Source of the DNA: Bacteroidales bacterium
Lineage (GTDB): Bacteria; Bacteroidota; Bacteroidia; Bacteroidales; Dysgonomonadaceae
DNA: 16,570 nucleotides
Assembly (NCBI GenBank): GCA_012728155.1
Contig: JAAYFR010000310.1
Location: forward strand, 1 to 16,570
Reading direction: 5' to 3'
This document shows, piece after piece, positions 1 to 7,749 of the stretch; positions within the stretch are counted from its first letter, which is position 1, and every line of letters begins with the position of its first letter. The translations under genes and the position numbers were made by a program. The notes below the pieces were generated by a model. It was not told the origin of the DNA. It did no database searches and worked only from the letters and a program-made list of their open reading frames with translations.

Positions 1-1049
1 AAGATATGCAGACGGGTGAAGTGAGCCGCTATTTCTACCAGTTGAAATATCTTTATTCCGACTATTTTGATATATCGGAACGAGTGGTGGCTTTTGATGT
101 GGCGGCACCCCAAACATATCCGGTGTCGGTGACTAAGACAGCAGGAGTATTGCGCAAATTGGATGCTTTCAGGGAGGGAGGAGGCTCCTTTTTGTCGGCA
201 TCGCTGGTGAACAACTATCTCAATTGCCCTTTACAATTCTACTTTACGGCGGTGGAAGGACTTTATGAAGAAGATGAAGTGAAGGAGTCCATCGAGTTTG
301 ACCTGTTCGGATCGATCTTCCATAAAATGATGGAGACGATATATAGCCGTTATCAATCCAAAACAGTGACACCCGACCTGTTGACGTCGTTAGCCAAAGA
401 TGACGCCTTGCTGACAAAACATCTTGAGCAGGCATTTGCCGACTGTTATTTCAAACAAAAAGAGGATCCCCGTCCGTTAGTGGGGCAGCATTACCTGATT
501 GGAGAGATCCTTAGGAGTTATGTGAAGCAGACTCTGGAAACCGACAAACAGTTTACCCCGTTTGAATTTGTAGGGGCGGAATACCGTTTTCGGGCTCCTT
601 ATCGGGTGGATGAAAGCCTGACGGTAAACTTCAAAGGGATTATAGACCGGATTGACAGAGTGGGGGATAGCTATCGTATCATTGATTATAAAACCGGAAC
701 AGGAACAACCGATTTTAAACAACTCATCGATCTGTTTGACGGATCGAAACCGAGCCGACCATACCAGATCCTTCAGCTGTTTGTCTATGCCTTGTTTTAT
801 ACTCAGGCAAATCCAAATGTCCGGTTAGCACCCGCCATTTATTATCTTAGTTCTATTTATGGTGACCCTTCACCCGCCCTCACCTGTAACAAACGTCCGA
901 TTTCCGATATATCCATTTTTATGGATGAATTCCAGTCGCTATTCAACAATTGTCTTACGGAAATTTTTAATCCCGAAATTCCGTTTGCTCAGACAAAAAA
1001 TACAAGAAATTGTCAGTGGTGCGCTTTTAAAGAGCTTTGCAACAGGTAG
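1..1049 (+). CDS. PD-(D/E)XK nuclease family protein, AddB-like, 5'-truncated by window edge
   Basis: This is the C-terminal part of a RecB/AddB-type exonuclease that would resect double-strand breaks for recombination, probably with an AddA-like helicase. The frame is open to base 1, so the 347 residues counted from the ATG at 6 are only a fragment; intact relatives are usually around 900-1000 residues. Visible nuclease motifs (numbering from that ATG) are His106 in FGSIFHKMME, GIIDRID at 211-217, the catalytic core IIDYKTG at 225-231, and Gln257 in ILQLFVYA. A cysteine at 74 (NCPLQFYF) and C-x2-C-x5-C at 336, 339 and 345 form the four-cysteine iron-sulfur staple known from AddB nucleases. 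The stop at 1047-1049 faces the convergent HAD gene. The family is firm. The helicase partner is inferred because it lies outside the window. Confidence 0.88.
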   Translation, partial: DMQTGEVSRYFYQLKYLYSDYFDISERVVAFDVAAPQTYPVSVTKTAGVLRKLDAFREGGGSFLSASLVNNYLNCPLQFYFTAVEGLYEEDEVKESIEFDLFGSIFHKMMETIYSRYQSKTVTPDLLTSLAKDDALLTKHLEQAFADCYFKQKEDPRPLVGQHYLIGEILRSYVKQTLETDKQFTPFEFVGAEYRFRAPYRVDESLTVNFKGIIDRIDRVGDSYRIIDYKTGTGTTDFKQLIDLFDGSKPSRPYQILQLFVYALFYTQANPNVRLAPAIYYLSSIYGDPSPALTCNKRPISDISIFMDEFQSLFNNCLTEIFNPEIPFAQTKNTRNCQWCAFKELCNR

Positions 1050-1107
1050 CTTTCGCCCTTTTGGATAATAAGTTCAGAAATGATGGCTGATTTTCATTGA
1101 GATTCTC

Positions 1108-1758
1108 TCAGCTCTTCCCATTTCCAATATCCAACTCTGAAAAGCGCTCAATCACATAGTCTGCTCCGGCATCTTCTAAGGTCTTGGCGTTGAATGATGT
1201 GGTTATCCCGGCTACTTTACATCCCGCCGCCTTTCCGGCGATTATCCCATTGATGGAATCTTCAATGATAAGGGTCGATTTACCCTCCGCCTTCAGATGC
1301 TCCAATGCGAGGAGATAGGGTTCCGGGTTGGGTTTATGCTTGAGGCTATCCTCCTCGGTGATGACGATATCGAAAAAGGAGGTCACATCCCGTTGCTTGT
1401 CTACTTTTTGTACGGTGAACAGTGAGGAGGAGGTGACCAGGCCGGTCTGCAAATTCATTCTTTTTATCCTCCGGATAAAATCAGTAAACCCATCTACATA
1501 CTGCAACTCTTTGATCAACTCTTCAAAAAAAGCATTTTTTTCGTCAATCAGCTCCTCTACGCTATGGCTATCATCCATATTTTTATGGACATACCCGAAG
1601 AATGATTCATCCGATCTTCCCACATAACCGTTTAAAAACGACTCTGTATACTCTATGCCATGTTGTTCCAAGGTGAGTCCCATGGCCCGGAGGTGTAGTC
1701 TTTCAGAGTCGATCACCACACCATCCATGTCAAATAAGATAGTCTTTAGCTTCTGCAT
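1108..1758 (-). CDS. HAD-IA family phosphatase/phosphoglucomutase-like hydrolase
   Basis: This 216-residue cytosolic protein belongs to the haloacid dehalogenase superfamily, in the group that includes beta-phosphoglucomutase and small sugar-phosphate phosphatases. All four catalytic motifs are present: motif I FDMDGV with nucleophile Asp10 and general acid Asp12, motif II with Thr109/Ser110 in LVTSSS, motif III Lys142 in KHKPNPEPY, and motif IV Glu166-Asp167 in IIEDSINGI. A helical cap domain lies between about residues 16 and 85, as in subfamily IA. The length matches the family. The start lies 35 nt after the stop of the NlpE-like lipoprotein gene, which suggests the distal gene of a yfhO-nlpE-HAD transcript. 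Sequence motifs alone do not fix the substrate, so a phosphatase or a phosphomutase role are both possible. Confidence 0.9.
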   Translation of the reverse strand: MQKLKTILFDMDGVVIDSERLHLRAMGLTLEQHGIEYTESFLNGYVGRSDESFFGYVHKNMDDSHSVEELIDEKNAFFEELIKELQYVDGFTDFIRRIKRMNLQTGLVTSSSLFTVQKVDKQRDVTSFFDIVITEEDSLKHKPNPEPYLLALEHLKAEGKSTLIIEDSINGIIAGKAAGCKVAGITTSFNAKTLEDAGADYVIERFSELDIGNGKS

Positions 1759-1793
1759 ACACGGTTAAACTGGAATGTAAACCGTTTGTTCAT

Positions 1794-2264
1794 TTATTCT
1801 TTGATGTTAACGATCTTTTCGAAGATATAAGTTTCCGGCGGGAAGTTGCTTTCAATCCGGTTGCCTTCGATATCGAGTACAAAGAGCTTGTTCTCGCCTA
1901 CCTGGAACCAACTTTTTACTTCATTAGGATTGTTGTTACTGATCAGTTTGATCTTGCTGCCGTTTTCATCCCATTCGAACCGGCCGTTGTCAGTAAAACG
2001 GTTTTCCTCTTTTCCCAGATAGATCATCACTCTTTCATAGGTGAGGTCATCATTCAGGTGTACCTCTACCTCTATGCCTTCGCAATCGGCACAAGGCAGT
2101 ATGCCTTTGTATACCCCTGCCCAATCCAGTGAATTGCGGCTGTTATGAGCCGGATCGGCTACTTCTGTCCCGTTTGTCTGGGAGTTGTTGTCTCTCTTGC
2201 CCGTATTGCATGCACTGAGTGACACTGCTATTACTGCCAATATAAGAATAACACTTTGTCTCAT
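1794..2264 (-). CDS. NlpE N-terminal-domain lipoprotein
   Basis: This is a 156-residue predicted lipoprotein. It opens with a hydrophobic signal segment (residues 4-18) and a lipobox LSAC, with lipidated Cys19, so it should be membrane-anchored and face the periplasm. After a polar linker (20-45) comes the NlpE N-terminal-like beta-barrel domain, marked by WAGVYKGILPCADCEGI (residues 48-64) with the C58-x2-C61 pair that is typical of the family. In E. coli, NlpE has a second domain and reports envelope stress and copper to Cpx. Here only the N-terminal domain exists, and I see no Cpx pair nearby, so a signalling role is not supported; a role in envelope or metal stress is inference. The ATG at 2264 follows an A/T-rich leader with no Shine-Dalgarno, and it lies 67 nt after the yfhO stop. 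Confidence 0.85.
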   Translation of the reverse strand: MRQSVILILAVIAVSLSACNTGKRDNNSQTNGTEVADPAHNSRNSLDWAGVYKGILPCADCEGIEVEVHLNDDLTYERVMIYLGKEENRFTDNGRFEWDENGSKIKLISNNNPNEVKSWFQVGENKLFVLDIEGNRIESNFPPETYIFEKIVNIKE

Positions 2265-2331
2265 AAATTTAATTTTTATTATTTGAGTATGAAATTTTTT
2301 CCTTTATATCAGAGTAGATTTTCTGAAGAAG

Positions 2332-4839
2332 CTATTGCCGATTTTTCCGTTTTACAATAGTGTATATAAGAAGGAGTGTGGTAAGCAGCATGATGATCAA
2401 TGCGGTATAGGCAATGCCGTCGGTCACCTTGATGCTTTGTGGGTCGAAACGGAATTCCACCCTATGTTGGCCTGCCGGGATGCGGAGCGCGCGCAAAGTG
2501 TAATTTGCCCGCAACATCTTCGCCGGCTGCCCGTCGATTGTGATTTGCCATCCCTTCGGATAATAAATCTCGGAGAAGAGGGCCAGCTCCTCTTTTTTTG
2601 CATCAACGGCATAACTCAGGAAATCCGAATCGTAATCGGTCAGCCTGATCGTGGAGGCGGAGTCGGCAATAGTGGGGCGGAACCCCGAAAGAATCGGTTC
2701 ATATTTCTTATCGGCGACCGCTTCTTTTCGGAGATCCATAGTGGCCAGCGCATCGATCTCTTCATCGGCATTCTCCGCAAAACGTATGTTGTCTACAAAC
2801 CATGCGTTGCCCATGGCGTGGGGATTTTCCAGCGGTATGGTGGCACCTTGACCTGCCATGATGACCCACTTTGCATTGAGCATGTTCAACACTTTGAATT
2901 GATCGGCGTTCAGCGAATCCATTTCACCCTGGTGTTGGATGATGCCCTGCTGCAAAGCCGCCATCTCCGGTATGAGATGTATATCTATCAGGTCTTGGTA
3001 GCGGCGCAATTTTGCGGCATGGTACCCGCCAATCACCTTGTGATGGTAGGGGGTGACGCCGTCGTCGAAAGTGCTGGTCGCCATATTCAGCACACGAAAA
3101 TATTTTGTGGTGTCCTGATGGATATACTGGTCGGCGGGCGATGCGCTGAATAGCTGTTGCTTGTTGCTCTCCGGCACGAAATCATCGTCGTTGAGGTAGC
3201 GTTTATTCACTTGCCACATATCTGCCAGGCAAAGGAACAGGATGGCCGCCACTGTCCATTCCGGTTTGATTTTTTTATGGATGAACAGCCAGATGAGCGC
3301 ACCTCCGATGGCGACAATAAAAAAGCTGCGCCAGGCATCCGCCGTGAAAATGGCCACACGCATGTCGATTAAGTTGGCGATCAACGGCTGGATATGTTCC
3401 GGCGGGAGTGATTGTAACGCCTGCATCTCCTGCGTGGAAATAAATGAAGGGAAAAAAAGTTTTGGTGCAATTGCAAATAATAGTGCTATTCCACCGGTTA
3501 CCCCAAGGCTGATATAAAACGGTTTGATGTTGTTTTTCAATAATTCCGGCTTTTGAATCACCTCCTTTACCGCCAGCACGGCTAACAGGGGAATGCAAAA
3601 TTCGGCTACCACCAGGATGGAGGAGACTGCCCTGAATTTATTGTACATCGGTATCCAATCGATGAAAAAATCGGTGAGGCCCATGAGATTTTTTCCCCAG
3701 GAGAGTAGGATAGAGAAGAGTGTACCTGCAAGCAGTGCCCATTTCAGAGGTCCTTTCACAATAAAAAGCCCCAGCACGAAGAGGGCCAACACAAAGGCAC
3801 CCACATATACCGGTCCTGAAGTGAACGGTTGTTCTCCCCAATATTGTCCGATCTGCTGATAAATCTGATGGTATTCCGGCCGTGCCTTACTCATTGCCCT
3901 TGCATTCTCTGCCATGCGGGCAGAAGAGCTACCCCCTTTGGTATTGGGCACCAGCAATGTCCATGTCTCACCGATGCCGTAGCTCCAGGCGGTAATGTAA
4001 TCGCGTTCCAGTCCATTGCCGGTCTTGTTCTCTTCTCCGTGATGAGAGAGTTCCGATTTACCCCGCATAGTCTCTTTCGAGTACTCATAGGTGTGGTATA
4101 AGCTGCTCGCATTCGAGGCTATCCCGACAGCTCCCGCCACCACCAGTACCGCCGTCGATTTTAGAAAACCGGCCAACTCCTTTTTTCGGATAGCCTCTAC
4201 AAAAAAGGCGATTGCTAAAAAGAGCATGACAAACAGGAAATAGTAGCTCATTTGAGGGTGATTGGAGGATATCTGGAAGGCGACAAAGAGCATGAAGAGC
4301 AGTCCACCGAGAAGATATTTTTTCCGGTAGATATAGATCATTCCGGCTATTGTTGGCGGGATATAGGCAAGGGTGACAAATTTCCAGATATGTCCTGCCG
4401 CGATAAGGATGAAGAAGTAGGAGGAGAAAGCCCAGATAACGGCTCCCAATGCACTCAACAGTGGGGATGCCTTCAGTGCGCGCATCAGGATGTAAAATCC
4501 GAGCAACATGATGAATACCAGCCCTACATAATTGGGAAGAAAGAGGGTATAGGCTTTTTTGACCGCATCCTGCGGTTTGGATGAGTCGTAGGTAGGGCTC
4601 ATCTGGTAAGAGGGCATTCCACTGAACATGGAAAGGTTCCATCTTGTCCGTTTTCCGTCGTGACGCTCCATGTAGTCGCGTTGCTCCTGTCCCTGTCCTA
4701 CGGCAGCCAGAGAGTCGCTTTGGGCAATTACGCGTCCATCTATCACTGCCGAAGCGAAATAGATAAATGAGATCAGGATGAATCCCGCGATCACGATCAG
4801 GTCGGGGGCGATTTTTTTGAAGTCAAAAGAGTTCTTCAT
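2332..4839 (-). CDS. YfhO family membrane protein
   Basis: This 835-residue polytopic inner-membrane protein belongs to the YfhO family, whose fold is related to GT-C glycosyltransferases. In Bacillus, YfhO is linked to glycosylation of cell-wall polymer; the substrate in Bacteroidota is unknown. The first membrane segment is at about 13-33, followed by an extracytoplasmic loop (about 34-100) with family-typical QSDSL and MFSGMPSYQ. A dense run of hydrophobic helices follows to about residue 540. Next comes a large soluble domain (about 545-795) containing the family signature EIYYPKGWQITIDG and the AGQHRVEFRF stretch, and a last helix at about 808-829 ends in a basic tail (KRKNRQ). The length suits the Bacteroidota members. 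The gene is first in the minus-strand group with the NlpE-like lipoprotein and the HAD gene. An exact TAnnTTTG element lies 75 nt upstream. A sugar or lipid-glycan modification role is inferred. Confidence 0.87.
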   Translation of the reverse strand: MKNSFDFKKIAPDLIVIAGFILISFIYFASAVIDGRVIAQSDSLAAVGQGQEQRDYMERHDGKRTRWNLSMFSGMPSYQMSPTYDSSKPQDAVKKAYTLFLPNYVGLVFIMLLGFYILMRALKASPLLSALGAVIWAFSSYFFILIAAGHIWKFVTLAYIPPTIAGMIYIYRKKYLLGGLLFMLFVAFQISSNHPQMSYYFLFVMLFLAIAFFVEAIRKKELAGFLKSTAVLVVAGAVGIASNASSLYHTYEYSKETMRGKSELSHHGEENKTGNGLERDYITAWSYGIGETWTLLVPNTKGGSSSARMAENARAMSKARPEYHQIYQQIGQYWGEQPFTSGPVYVGAFVLALFVLGLFIVKGPLKWALLAGTLFSILLSWGKNLMGLTDFFIDWIPMYNKFRAVSSILVVAEFCIPLLAVLAVKEVIQKPELLKNNIKPFYISLGVTGGIALLFAIAPKLFFPSFISTQEMQALQSLPPEHIQPLIANLIDMRVAIFTADAWRSFFIVAIGGALIWLFIHKKIKPEWTVAAILFLCLADMWQVNKRYLNDDDFVPESNKQQLFSASPADQYIHQDTTKYFRVLNMATSTFDDGVTPYHHKVIGGYHAAKLRRYQDLIDIHLIPEMAALQQGIIQHQGEMDSLNADQFKVLNMLNAKWVIMAGQGATIPLENPHAMGNAWFVDNIRFAENADEEIDALATMDLRKEAVADKKYEPILSGFRPTIADSASTIRLTDYDSDFLSYAVDAKKEELALFSEIYYPKGWQITIDGQPAKMLRANYTLRALRIPAGQHRVEFRFDPQSIKVTDGIAYTALIIMLLTTLLLIYTIVKRKNRQ

Positions 4840-4914
4840 ATGATTGTTCCGTTTCTATGTTTTAACGTTTAAATGTTGAATCGTTAAATCGATTACCGTT
4901 TATTGCTTTGACCA

Positions 4915-4922
4915 CAAAATTA
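4915..4922 (-). promoter_or_regulatory. Candidate -7 box for the YfhO gene
   Basis: On the minus strand these bases read TAATTTTG, an exact match to the Bacteroidota -7 consensus TAnnTTTG. They lie 75 nt before the yfhO start. No convincing TTTG lies 19-21 nt further upstream, so the call rests on one box only. Confidence 0.35.
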
Positions 4923-4976
4923 ACAGATTATTCCGTGAAAATCCTATTTTTTACTTCAATTCTTTCCGGTATAAAT

Positions 4977-5110
4977 TTATTTCACCCAATTATTTAAACG
5001 TAATCCTTTGATATTTTGAAAATGAAGTGTGTTGTTAGTAATAAGTGTCATATCATGTGTCATGGCGGTACTGGCTATTAGAATATCGGTATGACTTGTA
5101 GTTTTTCCTT
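4977..5110 (-). pseudogene. Remnant of a VapC-type PIN-domain toxin (C-terminal half only)
   Basis: Only the C-terminal half of a PIN-domain ribonuclease toxin is left. The residues TDILIASTAMTHDMTLITNN, followed by a LHFQNIKGL stretch and a final NNW, match the end of VapC proteins. They contain the acidic residue of the third conserved position (Asp in TDILIA) and the TNN-x3-F stretch near the fourth. The N-terminal half is absent: there is no LLDTN-type start and no second acidic residue. The frame can be followed upstream to a TTG at 5174, but the residues before about 5110 do not look like PIN sequence; in a second frame the same DNA encodes what looks like an antitoxin tail. A deletion inside a vapBC operon would give exactly this. 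An active toxin is very unlikely because half of the acidic site is gone. Confidence 0.62.
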
Positions 5111-5253
5111 TCTTCCGCAACTTGCAGTAACTCTTGAAAATCCTCTTCAGGAAAATCACTCCATATTCCGGCAAAATTCATTATTTTTGATCCATTTGCC
5201 GATTTTCTTTCAAGTTCATTTGATAATTCCTGAAGGAAGATATCTATCTGGTT
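5100..5253 (-). pseudogene. Remnant of the cognate antitoxin (C-terminal segment) fused out of frame to the toxin remnant
   Basis: In the minus-strand frame that is open from 5253 to the stop at 5053, the translation contains ELSNELERKS, then FAGIWSDFPEEDFQELLQ and VAEERK. This acidic, aromatic tail (AGIWxDxPxEDF) resembles the toxin-neutralising C-terminus of antitoxins that precede vapC genes in Bacteroidota; this is my recognition from memory, not a search. No start codon or DNA-binding N-terminal domain is present; the frame opens inside the tail of the truncated outer-membrane protein. Past about 5105 the frame turns to unrelated sequence, while the neighbouring frame becomes VapC-like. 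The gene therefore seems to have lost its front and to have been joined to the back of its toxin by deletion. Confidence 0.42.
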
Positions 5254-5476
5254 CTAATGCCACACCTAACGATCCTCCCACGCTGAAATCAGCACTTAAG
5301 ATACGCTCATAAGTAATCTCGGAAAAAGAATAGAAAATGGTGGTTGGCAGGTTTAATTTCAGTTCGTTCTGCGGCATATCTTTCGATATTTTCCATCCCA
5401 TCACCCGGTATGTCTTCTGGGAAAAAGCAGCAAAGCTTATCAACAATGCGATAGCGAGAATAGCTTGTTTCTTCAT
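5216..5476 (-). pseudogene. Truncated outer-membrane beta-barrel protein (N-terminus only)
   Basis: This 86-codon frame starts with a clear Bacteroidota signal peptide: MKK, a hydrophobic core to residue 17, then AFSQ with cleavage likely just before or after Lys21. It continues with alternating amphipathic strands (KLNLPTTIFYSFSEITYERI, then FSVGGSLGVAL) like the first hairpins of small outer-membrane barrel proteins that are typically 160-200 residues long. It then stops abruptly at 5216 after YLPSGIIK, too short to close a barrel. The stop lies where antitoxin-like sequence begins in another frame, so I read it as a gene cut off by the same rearrangement. It could still be expressed as a short secreted peptide. 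No consensus promoter was seen upstream. Confidence 0.5.
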
Positions 5477-5597
5477 AAAAATCGTTTTTAGGGTTTTACT
5501 ATAATTCGTCTCTTCCTTGGAATAGTACGAATTCGTCTCCCCTTATTGGGTGGTGAGTGCCGTACTGTTATTATCATGATGTAAATAGCGGAAAAAC

Positions 5598-5624
5598 GTT
5601 ACTTTTAACCGTGTTAAAAATAAC
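5598..5624 (-). terminator. A/T-rich hairpin downstream of metG
   Basis: GTTACTTTTAAC (5598-5609) and GTTAAAAATAAC (5613-5624) form a 12-bp stem with a 3-nt loop; the single mismatch becomes a G-U pair in the minus-strand RNA. It begins 15 nt after the metG stop and is followed, in that direction, by GTTTTTCC. Seven T residues at 5628-5634 on the other side mean it could also work in the plus direction. Confidence 0.6.
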
Positions 5625-5639
5625 CAATTTTTTTGTCAA

Positions 5640-7682
5640 TTAAACAACCTGGCTTCCCGGCAGCACATCTTTCGTCGGTGCGACCAACGCGAGGCTTCCA
5701 TCCATATTTTCGGCCGAAAGGATCATCCCTTCTGAGAGCAGGCCTCGCATTCTCCTCGGTTCGAGGTTGGCAATAAAGCAGACCTGTTGACCGACCAATT
5801 CCTGTGGATTGGGATAATAAGCCGCAATACCCGAGAGGATTGTCCGTTTCTTCAGTCCGTCGTCGAGCAGGAAGCGAAGCAATTTATCGGTCTTGGGTAC
5901 TTTCTCACATTCCAGCACTCTTCCCACGCGAATATCCAGTTTTTCAAACATATCGAACTGTATGGTCTCTTTTATCGGTTTAGCTTTCTGCTCTTTTGCT
6001 TCGTTAGATTTTTTTGTATCCAGCAATTTCTGTACCTGTTTTTCAATCACTTCATCTTCTATTTTTTCGAATAGTAGTGTGAAATTTCCTAAAGAATCTC
6101 CTTCTGTAAGCAGGTCGAAGCTACCTAAACTGTTCCATTCAAGATTTTCCTTATCGATAAAAGTCCTGATCTTTGCAGAAGAAAAAGGGAGGAACGGTTC
6201 AAAAACAATGGCGAGGTTGGCCGTGATCTGCAATGCGATATTGAGGATGGTGCCTGTCCGTCCCATATCGGTCTTGGCCATTTTCCAAGGTTCCGAGTCC
6301 GCCAGATATTTATTGCCGATACGGGCTAAGTTCATCGCCTCTTTCTGTGCTTCCCTGAAATGGTAGTTCTCGAGATTGTGTTCCACAGCCGCCCTTACCT
6401 TAGCTACTTCGGCGATTGTTGCACGATCGGAGTTGGTCAGTGCACCCGCTGGTGGTACTTTATGGTTGAAATACTTTTGGGTAAGCACCAAGGCGCGGTT
6501 TACAAAGTTACCCAATACCGCTACCAGCTCGTTGTTGTTGCGTGCCTGAAAATCTTTCCAGGTGAAATCGTTGTCCTTGGTTTCAGGAGCATTGGCGGTG
6601 AGCACATACCGCAGGGTATCTTGTTTCCCGGGAAACTCTTCCAGGTATTCATGCAGCCATACTGCCCAGTTGCTCGATGTGGAGATCTTGTCGTTTTCGA
6701 GATTGAGGAATTCATTGGCCGGCACATTTTCCGGCAGGATAAAGGAACCCTCCGCCTTCAGCATGGCGGGGAACACAATGCAGTGGAACACGATATTGTC
6801 TTTTCCGATGAAGTGTACCAGTTTGGTATCTTCCTCTTTCCACCACTTTTCCCATGAATCGGGTAAAAGCTCCTTGGTGTTGGAGATATATCCGATAGGC
6901 GCGTCAAACCACACATAGAGCACTTTTCCTTCGGCATCTTCCACAGGTACCGGCACACCCCAATCGAGGTCGCGGCTCACGGCACGCGGCTGTAATCCTT
7001 GGTCGAGCCACGATTTACACTGTCCATACACATTTGTTTTCCACTCCTTATGCTCTTCGAGAATCCATTGACGCAACCACGCTTCATGTTTATCCAAGGG
7101 GAGGTACCAATGTTTTGTCTTTCGCATTACCGGTTTGCTGCCACTCAGTGTTGATTTCGGATTGATCAGGTCGGAAGGGCTGAGCGACGTGCCGCATTGT
7201 TCGCACTGGTCGCCATATGCTTTTTCGTTCCCGCAATGGGGGCAGCTGCCGATGATGTACCGGTCGGCGAGAAACTGTTGGGCTTCTTCATCATAATATT
7301 GTTCATTCTCCTGTTCGTTGAACTCACCCTTGTCGTAAAGGGTTCGAAAGAAATCGGACGCCGTTTTTTTGTGGATATCCGATGTGGTGCGGGAGTAGAT
7401 GTCGAATGTGATGCCAAACTCTTCAAACGATTTCTGGATGAGCGTATGGTAGCGATCCACAATATCTTGTGGGGAGACTCCTTCGTTACGGGCTTTGATG
7501 GTGATAGGAATTCCATGTTCGTCGGATCCACCGATAAAAAGAACCTCTTCTCCTTTCAGGCGCAGGTAACGGGCATAGATATCGGCGGGGACATATACGC
7601 CGGCCAGGTGTCCGATATGAACCGGGCCGTTTGCATACGGCAGTGCCGATGTGATAAGTGTACGTTTAAATTGCTTTGACAT
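5640..7682 (-). CDS. metG: Methionyl-tRNA synthetase with C-terminal tRNA-binding domain
   Basis: This class Ia synthetase charges initiator and elongator tRNA-Met with methionine using ATP. The 680 residues hold, in order, the Rossmann catalytic domain with HIGH at 22-25, a zinc-binding knuckle (CPHC at 147-150 and CEQC at 160-163), the WFDAPIGY methionine-pocket region at 258-265, and the ATP loop KISTS at 332-336 in place of the textbook KMSKS. Next come the helical anticodon domain (about 370-560), a Lys/Glu-rich linker (about 545-573), and a C-terminal OB-fold tRNA-binding domain (about 575-680; FEKLDIRVGRV). The frame extends 31 codons further upstream, but I chose the ATG at 7682 because MSKQFKRTLITSALPYANG matches the family start and the best promoter lies inside the longer frame. 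A terminator hairpin follows the stop. Confidence 0.96.
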   Translation of the reverse strand: MSKQFKRTLITSALPYANGPVHIGHLAGVYVPADIYARYLRLKGEEVLFIGGSDEHGIPITIKARNEGVSPQDIVDRYHTLIQKSFEEFGITFDIYSRTTSDIHKKTASDFFRTLYDKGEFNEQENEQYYDEEAQQFLADRYIIGSCPHCGNEKAYGDQCEQCGTSLSPSDLINPKSTLSGSKPVMRKTKHWYLPLDKHEAWLRQWILEEHKEWKTNVYGQCKSWLDQGLQPRAVSRDLDWGVPVPVEDAEGKVLYVWFDAPIGYISNTKELLPDSWEKWWKEEDTKLVHFIGKDNIVFHCIVFPAMLKAEGSFILPENVPANEFLNLENDKISTSSNWAVWLHEYLEEFPGKQDTLRYVLTANAPETKDNDFTWKDFQARNNNELVAVLGNFVNRALVLTQKYFNHKVPPAGALTNSDRATIAEVAKVRAAVEHNLENYHFREAQKEAMNLARIGNKYLADSEPWKMAKTDMGRTGTILNIALQITANLAIVFEPFLPFSSAKIRTFIDKENLEWNSLGSFDLLTEGDSLGNFTLLFEKIEDEVIEKQVQKLLDTKKSNEAKEQKAKPIKETIQFDMFEKLDIRVGRVLECEKVPKTDKLLRFLLDDGLKKRTILSGIAAYYPNPQELVGQQVCFIANLEPRRMRGLLSEGMILSAENMDGSLALVAPTKDVLPGSQVV

Positions 7683-7717
7683 ATTCGAAATTCTATTTGA
7701 AGCTACTTTTGAGGCTG

Positions 7718-7749
7718 CAAATTTAGTGAAAGCCGAGAGAAAAACCAAG
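7718..7749 (-). promoter_or_regulatory. Promoter of metG
   Basis: On the minus strand, CTTG (7749-7746, 3 of 4 to TTTG) is followed after 20 nt by TAAATTTG (7725-7718), an exact TAnnTTTG box. The ATG at 7682 lies 35 nt downstream. Because the element falls inside the longer open frame starting at 7775, it argues against that start. Confidence 0.6.

Noticed and set aside
1050..1107. Terminator between the convergent nuclease and HAD genes
   Set aside because: Only short, imperfect inverted repeats (such as GAGATTCTC) were seen; none has a credible stem plus U run.
2335..3153. Long open frame (272 codons) on the plus strand
   Set aside because: It lies fully antisense to the yfhO gene, has no recognisable domain and shows no start signal; it is a by-product of codon bias in yfhO.
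4085..4642. 185-codon minus-strand frame inside yfhO
   Set aside because: Same strand but a different frame from the well-supported membrane protein; no domain, no start context.
4840..5639. Insertion sequence or integrated element as the cause of the remnant zone
   Set aside because: No transposase, terminal inverted repeats, target duplication or tRNA attachment site could be seen; simple deletion and decay explain the remnants.
7197..7679. 160-codon plus-strand frame with a hydrophobic start
   Set aside because: Antisense to the metG catalytic domain; hydrophobicity comes from reading the conserved DNA backwards.
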